Of a stretch of DNA of 64,000 bases, positions 46,746-59,900 are shown piece after piece; position 1 is the stretch's first letter; the number at the start of each line of letters is the position of its first letter. The position numbers were made by a program, and so were the translations under genes. The notes under the pieces are model-generated. The model saw only the letters and a program-made list of their open reading frames with translations, searched no databases and was not told where the DNA came from. Location: NCBI GenBank assembly GCA_916610825.1, contig OU744446.1:23698445-23762444 (forward strand), given 5' to 3'. Source of the stretch: Haliclystus octoradiatus (Eukaryota > Cnidaria > Staurozoa > Stauromedusae > Haliclystidae).

Positions 46746-49700
46746 TTACGTGTGTGTGATTTCACACGGAGAATTACCAACATCGTCTATGCATGTTTGG
46801 GTTTCACGTCTATCACGAGCTCTTCTGTTTTGAAACCATATTTTAATCTTTTGTTCTGGTAGGTCTAGGCATGTTGATAATTGTACAACGTCAATTGATG
46901 TCAGATAATGATCATTTTGAAACTTTTCTTCTAATCTACTTTGCTGATATAATGTGAAGGGGACACGCGGCTGCCTCGATGCTCGAATTGTTTTGCCTCT
47001 TTTTCGTTTAGATCCTATAGGTAACAACGAAGTTGAATAAGTACTGCAATTCCGTATAGAACAGAAATTAATAGGTATCCACAGTGGAAACTGAATCGGA
47101 AAGCTAAATACAATAACATCATTAGTATTGTACTGCATTATGCTACGATATTGTGGCATAATGTGATGCTTCACTTCCATGGTCAGCATTTCTAGGAGTT
47201 GGCACCCCTAGACCACGCCTATCCTGAACACAACGATATTAAACATTTTTATGCTGAATCAAAATCTACCTTCATGATATTATGCTCAAGAAAATTCGTT
47301 AAGAGAAATGCTTGATAAAATGAACATTGAAGGAGTTAGAATAATGGCTAATAAGCCTATAGCGAAGATCTAAACTAGGTCAAAAGAGTAACTTGCTTTA
47401 ATAGGCGAGAAATATTATTTATTTCCTAAAATAAATTAATTGGAAATAAAGATGTATATCTTGCTAATTTACGAAATAATTAACAACATCAATATGTGAT
47501 ATGAAAGTTGTTGTTGATGACCTAATGAATAATTATAACAAAACTTGCATTAATTACAAATTCAAAGTATGAACGTTAGCACGCATTTCTTAATTGATTT
47601 CTGAAGAGGTAACCTATTTATAATTAATAGATTTAGTCATGTTTGTATATGTGGCCACTTAAATGCTTAAGTCATTATTTTGAGTACAATTAAAGATAAA
47701 TATTGAATGTTTTTTATGGAATATTTCATGAAATTATAAATATAATAATTGAAAACGTTTTCTACATGTGTTCAGTCATTTTGCACCTGCATGAGTTTAT
47801 CTATTTTTGAGAATAGGTGACTTACAGACATTTTAACATGCTCTTAGATATCTGAGTGAAATTTTTTCCAAACGTTGTCTCTTTTTACTTCTACTTTAAT
47901 TTATTGTTTAACTTATTTAGTTTTATCAGTGGATTCATTAATGTTAGACCTTGTGTGCCTCATTTTACGATTGACTCCTGATCTATACATTGGCATATTT
48001 ATAAATTCATGCCAGTCAGTAGCATGTAGCATGCCCCTCTAAGTAAATCATGTTGGAAAATTTTGGTCTCCACAATCTTAGTCAATTTCTCTGCTGCAAA
48101 ACTCAGCCATTTCTATTGCTTTTGATTAAGTCTTAAGGGATATTCACAAGAACTAAAGTACACGTGACTGCTGTATTGAATTAGCTTGTCTCATAACGAT
48201 ATCTAATTATGATCTTCATAAAATTGCAAAATAGGTTCTAGCATCCAGTATCCATGCAAACCATCGCTCTGCTTGATAAAAATGTTTATAACAAACTCTT
48301 CAGTTATCTTAGCAGTTTGAATAAATTCTTCTAGAAATTGATGATGATCAGAAATGATAATAATTTATAAAAGCAAGGATGTACAAACATTGATGGAACA
48401 TGTAATGTATAATTTAAATAATGTATGATTTAAATTTTTATGAGCTTTGGCCATGCTGATACAATAAATTTATAGTTTTCCGACATCATTACGACATCAA
48501 ATTAACTGGGTCTGACCGTATCAAATTGAGAACAAAATCAGACTTAACAAATTCTATTAAGACAAAGACAAAGATAAGACAAAATAAATTGATTTAGCAG
48601 TTTTCATTTGCCAGTAGACATGTTCATTTTTATTTTAAATATATTATATTTATATTTATTTCATATCACCATCCGTTCAATAACATCAATGTTATAATCT
48701 ATTAAGTTGTCAACAGTAACTAAGATTTATAAAACGCCTCTATCCTGTTAAAGTTCCGAAATTGATCGTCTTAAAATATGAATTTGATCAAACACTTGTG
48801 ATAAAGATATGATAAATACTTTAATATATTCTTTAACTTGTCAAGTTTTGATTGAACAATCCCTACATCAGGGAAATATGGGGATTAAACGTCGATAAGC
48901 GGCGGCCCTTTAAACCTTTAAAAAGCTATATATTCGATAGACATGCGCACAAGAAAAGTGGCGTTGCGAGTTTTAAAAGGAAGGAGCATCACAATACCTG
49001 GAATCTACGGCAATTTACTTTTATCCTTCGTCTTTCCCGTAGGATTTCTGCTATTCCTGATATATGTATTTATAATTCCAATCGATCGTTCAATAAAAGC
49101 CAACACCGCTGGCAGTGAGTGATACTCCTATCTATAGATTAATATTAAAGATGTTTAAAGATTTTAAGATGGCGACATGGTGTCAACATTCTTATCCTAA
49201 CTCAATTCAATCTATTGACATAAAACTAATCATAACATTCAAAGAAGATCCCTTTGTGAATCTACAGTGATATACAAACACTCAATCTATTTGTCTACAA
49301 GTTTGAAGATTGAGGTTTTGATCTATCAGCAATTGTCACTCTTACTATCAATAATCCGCCCTTTTATCATCAAATAAAAATACCATTTTCATTCCTATTC
49401 CACAGACAGCCATCGGCCTCTGGTCTTCAGGGATGGAAAAAAACGCGTGAGACTAGGAGGGACCAGCTACGTATTCTGGGATAAAAATGGGTCACACATC
49501 TTATTAACAATGAATCATAGCAATCATATTATTGAGAGCCTTTTTTGTCTGAGGGCTTGCAGTCATGGCCATAACTAAATGCTTCTAACAGGAGGGGGGT
49601 ATTTGTCAATTTACTCTACGAAACGGGCATTTGCCCAACAAAGGGCGTGGCACTTGCATACTTGGGAGCTCTTGTACTGCAATACTTGCAAAGTTTGACT

Positions 49701-52607
49701 GAAATTTTTTATTTGGGCACCTCAAGATCTACGGCCGTGTCTACTCTGCGCACTTCGTCTTGATTAAACGTATATTTGATCCAAACTCTATATAGCGTAT
49801 ATACGACGGACTGAACGTGAGAAGTTGTGGGCCACTATAATAGAGCGGTACTTTAGTAAAGTTATTATAACTGCTAATTAAGCTAAGAACCATAATTGAA
49901 AGTCAGATCAGATAAAATTAGGAAGGAGAGAGAGAGAGAACATTATAAATTCTTAAAACAGAGAGGTCTCAACCTCAGATCATTATAATAAGGTTTTGAT
50001 CATCATGGGTACATTTGAAATTCCCAGAAAATTTATAGATATAGTTATACAGAAGTTAGAAGTTATTCTATTGCAGTTTTATTAAAGTACTTTTCTTGTG
50101 TTTGTTTGTGAAATTTTACTCACTACTAACTAATATTGGCAGCAAACTAACTTTGAGTAGCAAACATGATTTGTCTGATTTTCGGGCTGATTTTTGACTT
50201 CATATTTTTTATATTATTTAAAGCTCTGCTGTATAGCATTGAGCCCTATGTTCAATCAGTAAGACAACTTACAAGGCCTTACAACACATTCGATATTATC
50301 TATATATGTAACTAAAAAATTGTTTGACTATTAAAATAATAAAATATTTAAATTATAAGAAACATCTCGGATCATAGGAATCATCATTAATCAAATAAAT
50401 ACATTTGGGTTGTCTCAGTATCCAACCTATACCAGAAAATCAATACAAAGGTATGATGCAATGATGCAATGCTATAAATTGCAAGTCAAGGTTTGAGAGA
50501 TTGTATGGCTGTATTCATAAACAGGGACTAAGCTTTCGTTTGACATGCATATAGAATTTGACTTGTTTATGCATTTGTCTCGCCTAAACGATTACATCTC
50601 CATCAGTATACGGTAATTACGCTTTAAAGAGCCTCTTTGGGTAGGCCTTCGAGCTACACTCAAGAGTTCAACCAACAGGAAACCGACATTTCAAACCAGA
50701 ACGACAGTCGACAGCATATGAAACATTATAGCTCTAAACTATATTGATAACTTAGTTTATATCAACACAATATATCTATATATATGTAGCACCTCAATTG
50801 ACCACACATAAAGTATATCTAGAATGCCCAAATAGTTTAATTAACGTATCTAGCAAATAAATTGGAGCATTTTAACTTTTTTATGAACCATGATATATAC
50901 GATATGTTTGAATTAATCTCGATATGAATTTCTATTGCATTAGATGCCAAATGTCTGACGTACGTTTTATGAAGGGTTTTTCTATCAACAAGTTTACATC
51001 AAAATAAAGATAAGATATTATTATTAGATAATCTCTGTAAGTTTAGACATTTATAAGTGGTTTATCTCTGTTCGATTTCATTGTGTTGATTAGTTTATTG
51101 ATGCCATTGATGTGTGATGATGTTGATTCCTCATTTCTAGAACAGTTTCGTGCTGCTGGTTCGAGAGGGGTATCATTGATCTTAAAACCACCACAAATAT
51201 ATAGAATTTTCACTAAACATTCAAACAGTATGTATTTTCCCTTGAAACGTGTAAAATTGAGTTGAGACTCGATTGTTCTCAATTTTCCAAAAATGTCAGC
51301 TGCCAAATGTTTAAATGTTCTTAATTTTTTGTTGGAAATGAAAATTATTTATAACATCTCTTACCTTGTAAATGCATATATTCCTCAGAATGAACCTCAG
51401 AATATTCTTAATTTTTGCTTAAAATTTAGAGAATCTGAGCCTCCATGTTCTTATAAAGAGAAACAAAAAAATGTAAATATGAAATGTACAATTTCTCCAT
51501 TTCACACTTTCAAGCTTACATGCCATTTATATTGGAGTTTATAGTTTCATGAAGGCTTTAAATTGAATAACAACCTAGTTCATGAATTTACTTTTTGTCG
51601 TATATCTTCTTGACTACATTATTCTGTATTTCATTCCACAATTGTATAAGAGCCATTGTAGAGGCCGGACGGTTTGACGACAAAAAATAAATTCTGTTTC
51701 TTAAAATTAAGACTTTTTCAAGAACGTATGATATATACAACTTAATTAAATCATTTGTCATACATTTCCTTTGATGAAATTTTTCAGAATAGGAAGAGAA
51801 ATATCATGTATTTCTTTTGTAAGTTTACATTTCTAAATCTCATACCTTATCATGAAATAAATCCGTCGTGAAAGCTGAATACAACACAACTAAATACAGC
51901 ATTAAACTGAATGCCGAAGACAGCTCAAGAACGATTATTGAACTTCGCATTAGATCTGTGTTCATTTTAAATATTTCTTTCTATTCGAAAACGTATACCT
52001 GACTATTATTTGGAAAACTGGAACTCTAATAAAACAGATTGGTGTGTTTGGTAAATAGTACTAAAAGTAGGTCTAATAGTCATTGCAATCAGCCAGCATA
52101 ATTATATTCTAGGTTGTACTTACTTGCAACTTTGGGAGGCTTATATCTTGTGCATTCTAACCAATCAAACCGTGGCATTTGATCAAGGGTGTCGTCTTGG
52201 TTACTTTCTTCGTCGTGTGTTGCTGTTGTTGGTGTGTTTGTTGTTTTTGTTGTCGTATGTTGGATTTTCTTATTACTTTGAAGTTGAAATTGTTGACGTG
52301 TATAACTGTTCTGCCATGATAAATCTACATACGAATTTCCACGGTTGCAATAAACTGGAACAGGTCTCTGTAGCCTATGGTGAAGCTGCGAATTATAATT
52401 TCTTTCCTGATTATAACAATCAGATTCCTTTCTTTTCTCGTCATCACGTAATATATCTTCTATTGAAAATGAACTAGGTCTTTTTTTAGGTCTGACGGTC
52501 TTATTTTCAATGTTTCTCTCAAACAATCCATGATCATCCACTACATCATTTTCACAATGAACTACATGAATAGGAACCCTCCGCAAAGGCTTCAATAACA
52601 TGATCAT
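46746..52607 (-). CDS. Msxlx: ANTP-class homeobox transcription factor, Msxlx-like, 2 exons
   Basis: Exon 1 is 52607-52124 and exon 2 is 47014-46746; the junction A/GA keeps frame, 753 bp, 250 aa. An EH1 repressor motif (FSIEDIL, residues 47-53) implies Groucho recruitment. Exon 1 ends with WLECTRYKPPKV, a segment that precedes the homeodomain in Msx-like proteins. The homeodomain is residues 174-233: RQPRVPFTLYQ (Arg5, Phe8), YLTSIDVVQL, and helix 3 KIKIWFQNRRARDRRE with Gln50 and Asn51. The PRxPFT start and NRRAR.RR end recall the Msx-like (Msxlx) family, a bilaterian group I believe vertebrates have lost; the family call is from memory. The intron (5.1 kb) interrupts just upstream of the homeodomain, as in Msx genes. 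Likely a nuclear DNA-binding repressor of development. Confidence 0.88.
47015..52123. other. 5.1-kb intron of the homeobox gene
   Basis: AT-rich. I recognise no exon or named element. Frames at 48852-49118, 51043-51306 and 51293-51544 lack family motifs. A GA-rich tract lies near 49925-49939. Enhancers are likely in such an intron but cannot be read from sequence alone. Confidence 0.45.
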
Positions 52608-55600
52608 AATAATTCATAAAAATATTTAATGCGCCAAAATTAATCAATAAATTTCTGATTCTAAGCTCTTACTGCGTTTATAGACATTCAAAGATAAGCC
52701 ATAATGATTAATATAATTCTTTCACCAATTAATCAATAACTATTACTGATTCTATTGCGATATAAATAACCAGGATAGATTTAAGCCACAATGATCCAAC
52801 AAAAATGTTTTCTTATATAAATGAGTAAATTTCCTGATTCTGTAAAGCTCATACTCAGGTCATATTCTCAAAGGCATATCTAAATAAAGCCACACAGTGT
52901 CTCGCCAATGTTATACTACTGCATATAACAATAGATTAATCTATATGTACTTTTGGCCGTGACGTTGTGAGATATTGAAATGGTTAAATTGATGACATGG
53001 CTGTCTTCATAAACTCAATATCTCCGATTACAATAAAGATTTGCCACATTTCTGTTTTCATCAATTATAAATTTCAAATTTCTACTCATATAAGGCAATT
53101 ATACAATTAAGTAATTTACACCTACATAAACGAATCTCAAAAATCGTTAAGTATTGTAATTAAAAAAGTTGAATGCAGTCTACTGAATCACTGTTATATA
53201 AGGTCATCATTAATTGCGATCGTCAAACCACTTTTAAATATTGCTTGACCATTATACTTTAATAATTGCTTTAAACTATTTTAAGGAAATATAATATTTT
53301 TAGCACAGAATTTGATTTGAAAGGAGTCCAAAGTTGGGAGACCTGGCAGGGAATTGGAAATTCTGTACTATCCTTTGTAATAGCATTTTTATCAGGGTAT
53401 TTCTCTATAATCAGACCATGATCACACAAATCCTATGAAATATGGTTCCAAATTGATAGAATAGCCCTCTACAGCTGATAAGAATCAATTTGATTACCAC
53501 AACTTAATTAATTGCGGCGGCAGGTTGTCCCGTGTAGTAAGTGCCCAGAAGTGGGGGTTCAAGATATCAATGACTAGTATCTGATCAGTTATGTTATATA
53601 GCCCTTTGTTGATATCGTTATATATATGTGAAGCTGTTGATATCTACTCAACCTACTTACTATTTTATAAACACCACAGAGACTGATAAATCATACTCAA
53701 TAGAGATATAGAAAATTTGCTGATTGATAATCTTACTGACATTTTACATTATGATTATGGCGATGAAATGGTAAATCCACTTACATTAAATTGTTATTAC
53801 AAAATCTCTCTGTTGGGCAAGCCTTAAATCGAAGTATTGAAAAGTAGACGCGATGGGAGGTATAGGGCAAAAGTCATTTTCAAAAATGAGTCACTCCAAA
53901 TTAGTCCATCAGTTCCGGTAAAAGTTTCATCATTATTCATGTGAATTCTTCAATTGCGCCGAGGTATATGTACCGTGTAACTGCCTGTAAGTCAACATTT
54001 CCAGAGATTTTTGCTGTATTTGTATGCGAATTTGAGCTTACCTGTCAAAACTATTTGCATGAGTTCAGTTTCTTAACTCTGAAGAGCATTATCTATAGCG
54101 ATAGAAAATTATTAAGTTAAACAAAAATGAGTTTATGAGGTTTAGCCCTGCTTTACCCAGTGAACTCACACAAATGTCACGGTCACATTTGTTTTGTTTA
54201 TCCTATAATACTCAATTCAAGTCGTTGCCATGTTCTCAGTGAATGAAGGGAGGGAGAGTGGCGACTGTGCGATACAGAGACTCAAATTAACGTCCATACA
54301 ATCACATATGTTACATTTAGTATAGTTGTAGTCAAGTACAGCTGAACGCGATTATAAAGAGATGCAATCAGAATTTCTTGGATTTTTGGATCTCGAATAC
54401 TTTGACAACAAATACATATGGAACGAAGAGTACAGTATAATGGAAGTACGTAGCATTTACACGTGCGATTGAATGTTATTTGTTGGGCGTATATCACTTA
54501 TGTCAGTGTAACAACATAACGAGGCGCTTTAGACATGCAGCTATATAGCTTCCCACGGTTATGAATAAAAACTGCTTGTTTCGGGTTCATTGATTGCTTC
54601 CTGGCAGACATAACTGTACTCAATACTGTGAATAAAATAATTCACGATAGGCATAGTATGGCGTCGTGTTGTTCAAATAAAGACTTTATTGATAGCGACA
54701 TCGGGGCGGTCTGTAGTATTCAGACAACGATTTTAAATACAGCTATTTAGAGGCTCTTCAATCCGTCAAAAGGACCTACACGGCGCTTAAACGAAGTGAG
54801 AAATTATTTGGGCTTTTGTTTCAGTTTATAAGCTTATCAAAAGACGAGCTGTCAACACGCGGTAACTCTTAACTTGACAACTAATTGCATTTGACGATAA
54901 AACTACTTTAAGTCTGTCATGTATTCATGTAGACATAAGTTGTTTCAGTAATCGAATCTCTATAGCTACTTGACTCAATCACTTTGCAAATACAAACTCA
55001 TAGAGCCTTGTTGCTTAGTACCTTATCTTTGTAAACCTAACACAGTGATAGAAAGACCCTTAGGTACCTTGAACGTTGGTGATTCCTCAATACCGCATGG
55101 ACTATGCCTCTAATAATTTAACACCTTACCGTCACCTTAATCTACTACATCTGTCATAACGTACCCGCAATCCCGCATGCATCATAGGCCTTCACACAGG
55201 AGATCGAAGTTGGATTTTCGGTTTGTACATAGTTTGTACACCTGCTTTTAGCGTGACAATGTCCATCTAAAATGTGTAACAATTTACAAAAAAGATTTTG
55301 GTATGCCATGGTTATAAATAAATATAGATATGTGGCATGTGCAACTCGATCGGATTTTTTCGGATTCGGGTTGATATTTTGGATCTTTCGATCGGATTTG
55401 TGGAGGCATTCAACCCAGCTACATCATGATCCTATACTCGTCGGGCTGACAGCTTGGAAGTTGGGACCACAGATGGGAAAGCCATATATGCCAATGTACG
55501 TCATGCATCCATGCAATGATTGCTATAACATTTGATCTGAAGAGCTGTTTACCAGGGGGTGTCCTCCCTGAGGAGTGCAATTCTCGGATCACATCACGGG

Positions 55601-55658
55601 AGTTGAGGGTTAAAATTAGCTATTTTAACAGAATGCAAAGAGTTCTGAAGGTGACAGC
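52608..55658. other. Intergenic between the homeobox gene 5' end and the VPS39 3' side
   Basis: Presumed homeobox promoter region on the left. No conserved exon found. Contains copy 1 of a dispersed repeat (54211-54352). Confidence 0.45.
54211..54352 (+). repeat. Dispersed repeat, copy 1
   Basis: Shares with the inverted copy at 61905-62096 the blocks CAATTCAAGTCGTTGCCA, GGGAGGGAGA, ACAATCACATATGTTACATT and TATAGTTGTAGTCAAGTACA. Family unknown. Confidence 0.75.
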
Positions 55659-55927
<269 letters not shown>

Positions 55928-56457
55928 GATTTTTATAGCGCCATTTCTTAGTACTGCATAACCCAATGGCGCTTTACAAAAAATATGTCTATCTTTATTT
56001 TTATTTATTTATGTTTATCTACCTTATGTACAAATCAGTTGAAAAAAAATTAAAAATTGGAATTAAAATTAAAATAAAAGACATTTTTGTCGAAGGGTAT
56101 AGACTTTATAATTAATAAGCTTCCATGAAAAGGACTGTTTTTATGCTGTTTTGAATTCAGAAAGTGATTGGCAGCTCCGAATTTCCAGGGTTAAATTGTT
56201 CCATATCTCTAATTTATTCTTTGGGGATTGGAAGCCAATCTAGACGTGACGAAGGCATGAATTAATATTTCACAATGCTTAAAGGAAATATATTTTCTAA
56301 TCTTCGCAATGTTTCGCAGATGAAAAATCGACAATACGTCATCGAACCATACACCGATGTTTTTTGCATTTGACGAAGTAGAGATGATGCTTTGTCCAAT
56401 ATTAATATAGCTAATAGCTAAAGAGTTTGTCATGGAAATGTTGATATGAATTTCCAA
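55928..56457 (-). mobile_element. L2-like LINE 3' fragment with (ATT)n tail
   Basis: On the minus strand 56457-56209 reads SNAKNIGVWFDDVLSIFHL, NIAKIRKYISFKHCEILIHA and FVTSRL, the end of an L2/CR1-type reverse transcriptase. Then around 56200-56110 it reads WNNLTLEIRSCQSLSEFKTA, the element's C-terminus; the piece between is deleted. The 3' end GTAAAGCGCCATT...AATGGCGCTATAAAAATC leads into (ATT)n. Dead, 5'-truncated copy. Confidence 0.8.
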
Positions 56458-56907
56458 CTTTCACAACAAATATTGATTTTATACATCATTTTCAACGAAA
56501 TGAAAGTGAAAATGATAAAAAATTCCCACATATATAGATTATTGTCCATATTTGCAATCGACATGATAAGTTTTTCAATCAAAATTGTTATAGAACTGAT
56601 TTAGACTCTGTACAAGCACGCGATATCCCGCGCGATATATTTATAGTCGTGAAGTTGAAACTATTGATTAGGCAGGTAGCTTGACTTAAGCAGGTAGCCA
56701 GTTAATGTGTTCGTTCGTGAAAACATTTCTTACAAATGAAGAATAAAACAACATCTATGTTTCATAATTTTCTATAAAATTTTCAGCAAATTGATTATCA
56801 ATTAATTTACTTGTATCAATAATTATCTATTTAAATTCATATCTGTTACTCAAAAATGCTTTGATAACAAAATAATTATTTTCTATTTAAAATTCAGTGA
56901 GATTGTA

Positions 56908-59900
56908 TCATCGTTGAGTATCGTCTGGACACTGTCTTCTATCTTTACAACAGTAATAATGAACCACCGTACCATTGGGATAACAAGCAAATGCACTGAA
57001 AGTGGGAAAGAAGATATCCGATTAAACGGCTTCCTACAAAAATATACACGAAAGGATGATAATAAATCCCCTGTTTTGAAAATCTGGGTTCAACGAGGAA
57101 AGCAGCAAGTTTGGTCTGCCAGATGATATTATCAATTCTAATTGCACGTTAAATAAAAACAAATAAATCGAGCAAATTTACATCTACTATATAAACGTCG
57201 ATGTATGTCTGTTTGTATCTACTGTATTCGAGATTCACGCTTCTCATGGGAAACGTATCAAATCCATACTTTCCGTGGGGTATCTTATAATTTTTTGCTG
57301 CAACATAGACCATGTTTTATGTTGATATCTTTATATTCCTTCAATTGACGGCCCGAAGCGTATTTTTTCGTAGGATTTCTCTTGCGGCTCCATAGAAAGA
57401 ACAAATTACATTCTCATTCTCATTCGTCACGCAATATCTTTCACATCCGACTGACCTTCAATTCTATTGTTTATTTATCATTTGGGCTAAAGCCGAGCCG
57501 GGTTCCACTTGACGAAAAATTCGCGGCGAAATCTTCGCTGGTTGATTTCCACTTGAATTTGCTTCGCGCGCCAAATTCTACATTTTATAAAAATCCATCA
57601 TGGCACCAGTCAATTTAGAAGTTGTATTGCTTGCACGACTGCAAATTATTCAAATGTTTCTGCTCAGAAGACGTAGAGTTTATGCAGGAAGTACTGTAAA
57701 CCATTCTGGGTCCGGAAATTATTTGAAGAGAGGCAAGAGAAAGGAGAGTTTCATTTACTCGTAGAGGAAATGAAGCTCTACGACATCGAATATTTTTACC
57801 CTTCTCTTCGTATTCACTTTTCACTGTTGACAATTTTCGCTGCAGCGAATCGCAAAAAAGTAGGATCAGTTCCAACTACTTTTTTCGCTTCAGCGAAAGT
57901 TGCAGCGATACTTGCGTGGTCCAAACTTGTGTGTAACGTCATACAACGCATGCGTACTCAGCTTTTTAGCCGCAAAATTTTCGCTGTGGACAGCGAATTT
58001 TTTGTTAAGTGGAAACCGTGATTAATTTCTAGCAATTAAATTTTCTATTTTTTTATTTTCAAATTTCAGCCGGCGGAGCGGGTTCACTTCACTAGTATAC
58101 AATATTCCTGCTGGAGATTCCAAAATAATCTGACTTCTCGAATTTTTTTTAAATAAAATGCATACAGCTATCTTTGAGTACTGTACTGTACGGAATATAC
58201 TAATACTTATATGGGGGTACAATTCAGCAGTCAAAGTGACAGGACGGCCCTCAGACCCCGGCAAACACTCGGGAAGTTAACAATTGGCAAGTCTTAAAAT
58301 CGATTAATTTCCCAGGCATCGGGATATACTTAATTATTTGTTAAAATCCCTAAATGGCCTTGATGACAGATTTTGGACTAAATAGTGGTGAATATTATTC
58401 AAAAAGTGAATAAATTATGCAATGCAGAGTGATTTTCTTGTTGCTAACTATGTAAGGGCCTATAAGAATATAAGGAAAAGAAGAAAAGCTAAAATAGCGT
58501 AACACCAAAAGTGAATTTCAATCAAACCAATCCACGCTTTTACAGCAATGCATTTGGTCACAGTTTTCACAATAATAATAGAAAGTCTTAATTTGATGAT
58601 TTTTGTAAGGATTCTCCACGCCTCCAGCAGCGACGGCAGCAGCCTCATTCCATAACGGCCTTCAACTCTGATCACCGTAGTGTCTGCGTGGAGTTGAGGG
58701 CCGTTATGGAATGGGGCTACGACGGCAGGGCGATACAATCTTCAATACTTTACTACAGAGCTTTTATGGCCCTTGCATGCGATATTATATTAGCTGGTAT
58801 GATGTCACCACGTTGATAGTTGATTACCTGAGACCAATTTTCTTGTGACAAACGATACACATTTTCTCTTCTGTTATAACACAGCTTCTTTTCTGATGAA
58901 ATATTCGCTGTTCATGTACCTACAATTTAAAAGAGGTATTGTAAGGGTACGATGTACTTACTAGCATTTTCGTATAATTTTATGGTTGAACAAGTTGGAA
59001 ATTTGTAGCAAAAATTGAAGATAAAGTACATGGAACAGAGTGTAGCAATTGAAGGCACTCACTTGTTTAAAAGCTGAACCGATCCAGAAATATTAATCAG
59101 AAAAATCTTACGCACAAACTAATTACAACATAAATTTTCTAATTTTTGATAATTTCGATAAACGAATGCAAAATGATAGAGCCCTCTTTGGCCACGCCTT
59201 AATTGGAATTGAGATGTATTATGTATTTTGCTCCATCGATTTATTCAAAGCAACATTGCTACTAAGCAATCAATCATTAAGCTCCCTTACCAAATAAAGA
59301 AGTACTCGCAGCACTAACAGGATATGCATACAGCATGTCCTAAGTTAGGATTAACAAACCGAGAACCGAGCATGGGTATCTTCAATACTTTCGTGGTAAT
59401 GATTTACAGAAGATTTACATTGGATCAGACCCTATAGGGGATTCAATAAGCGTTCACAAGATGATATGTACCTGTAAGTGTTCGGCATAAAGTAAACTCT
59501 TGAATAATTGTAAACTTCTCCGTGTGACCATTTTCTCACTCAGAACATTCAAGAAAAATGTGCAAATTTCTTTGATTCCAAATGATGCAGGAATCAATTC
59601 CAAAGCCTGTTAGCAAACAAATACAGCTTAGAACAGCCAATGGAAGTCAATTGATGGCCAAAACATGGCGTGTAATCTTTGCTTAGTTAACAAGGGTAAC
59701 GTTGGTCTGACATGGCCATATTTTTGGATAACCTTACGAGACTATCCTGAAATTTTGCGGCATAAATTTTATAAATTTGGAAATTGTCCAATGAACTTTC
59801 TTTTCACACAGCTCAAAATTTGTATTTTACATATCAAAATAATTGTACACACATAACTTTTTTGCCATGTTTAAAAGAAATGGCAGGACAATATGATATG

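Noticed and set aside
51043..51306. 87-aa minus-strand ORF in the homeobox intron
   Set aside because: No domain, no splice fit to the homeobox gene, overlaps an opposite-strand frame of similar length.
52124..52477. 117-aa plus-strand ORF
   Set aside because: Antisense shadow of homeobox exon 1, whose EH1 motif and splice site support the minus strand.
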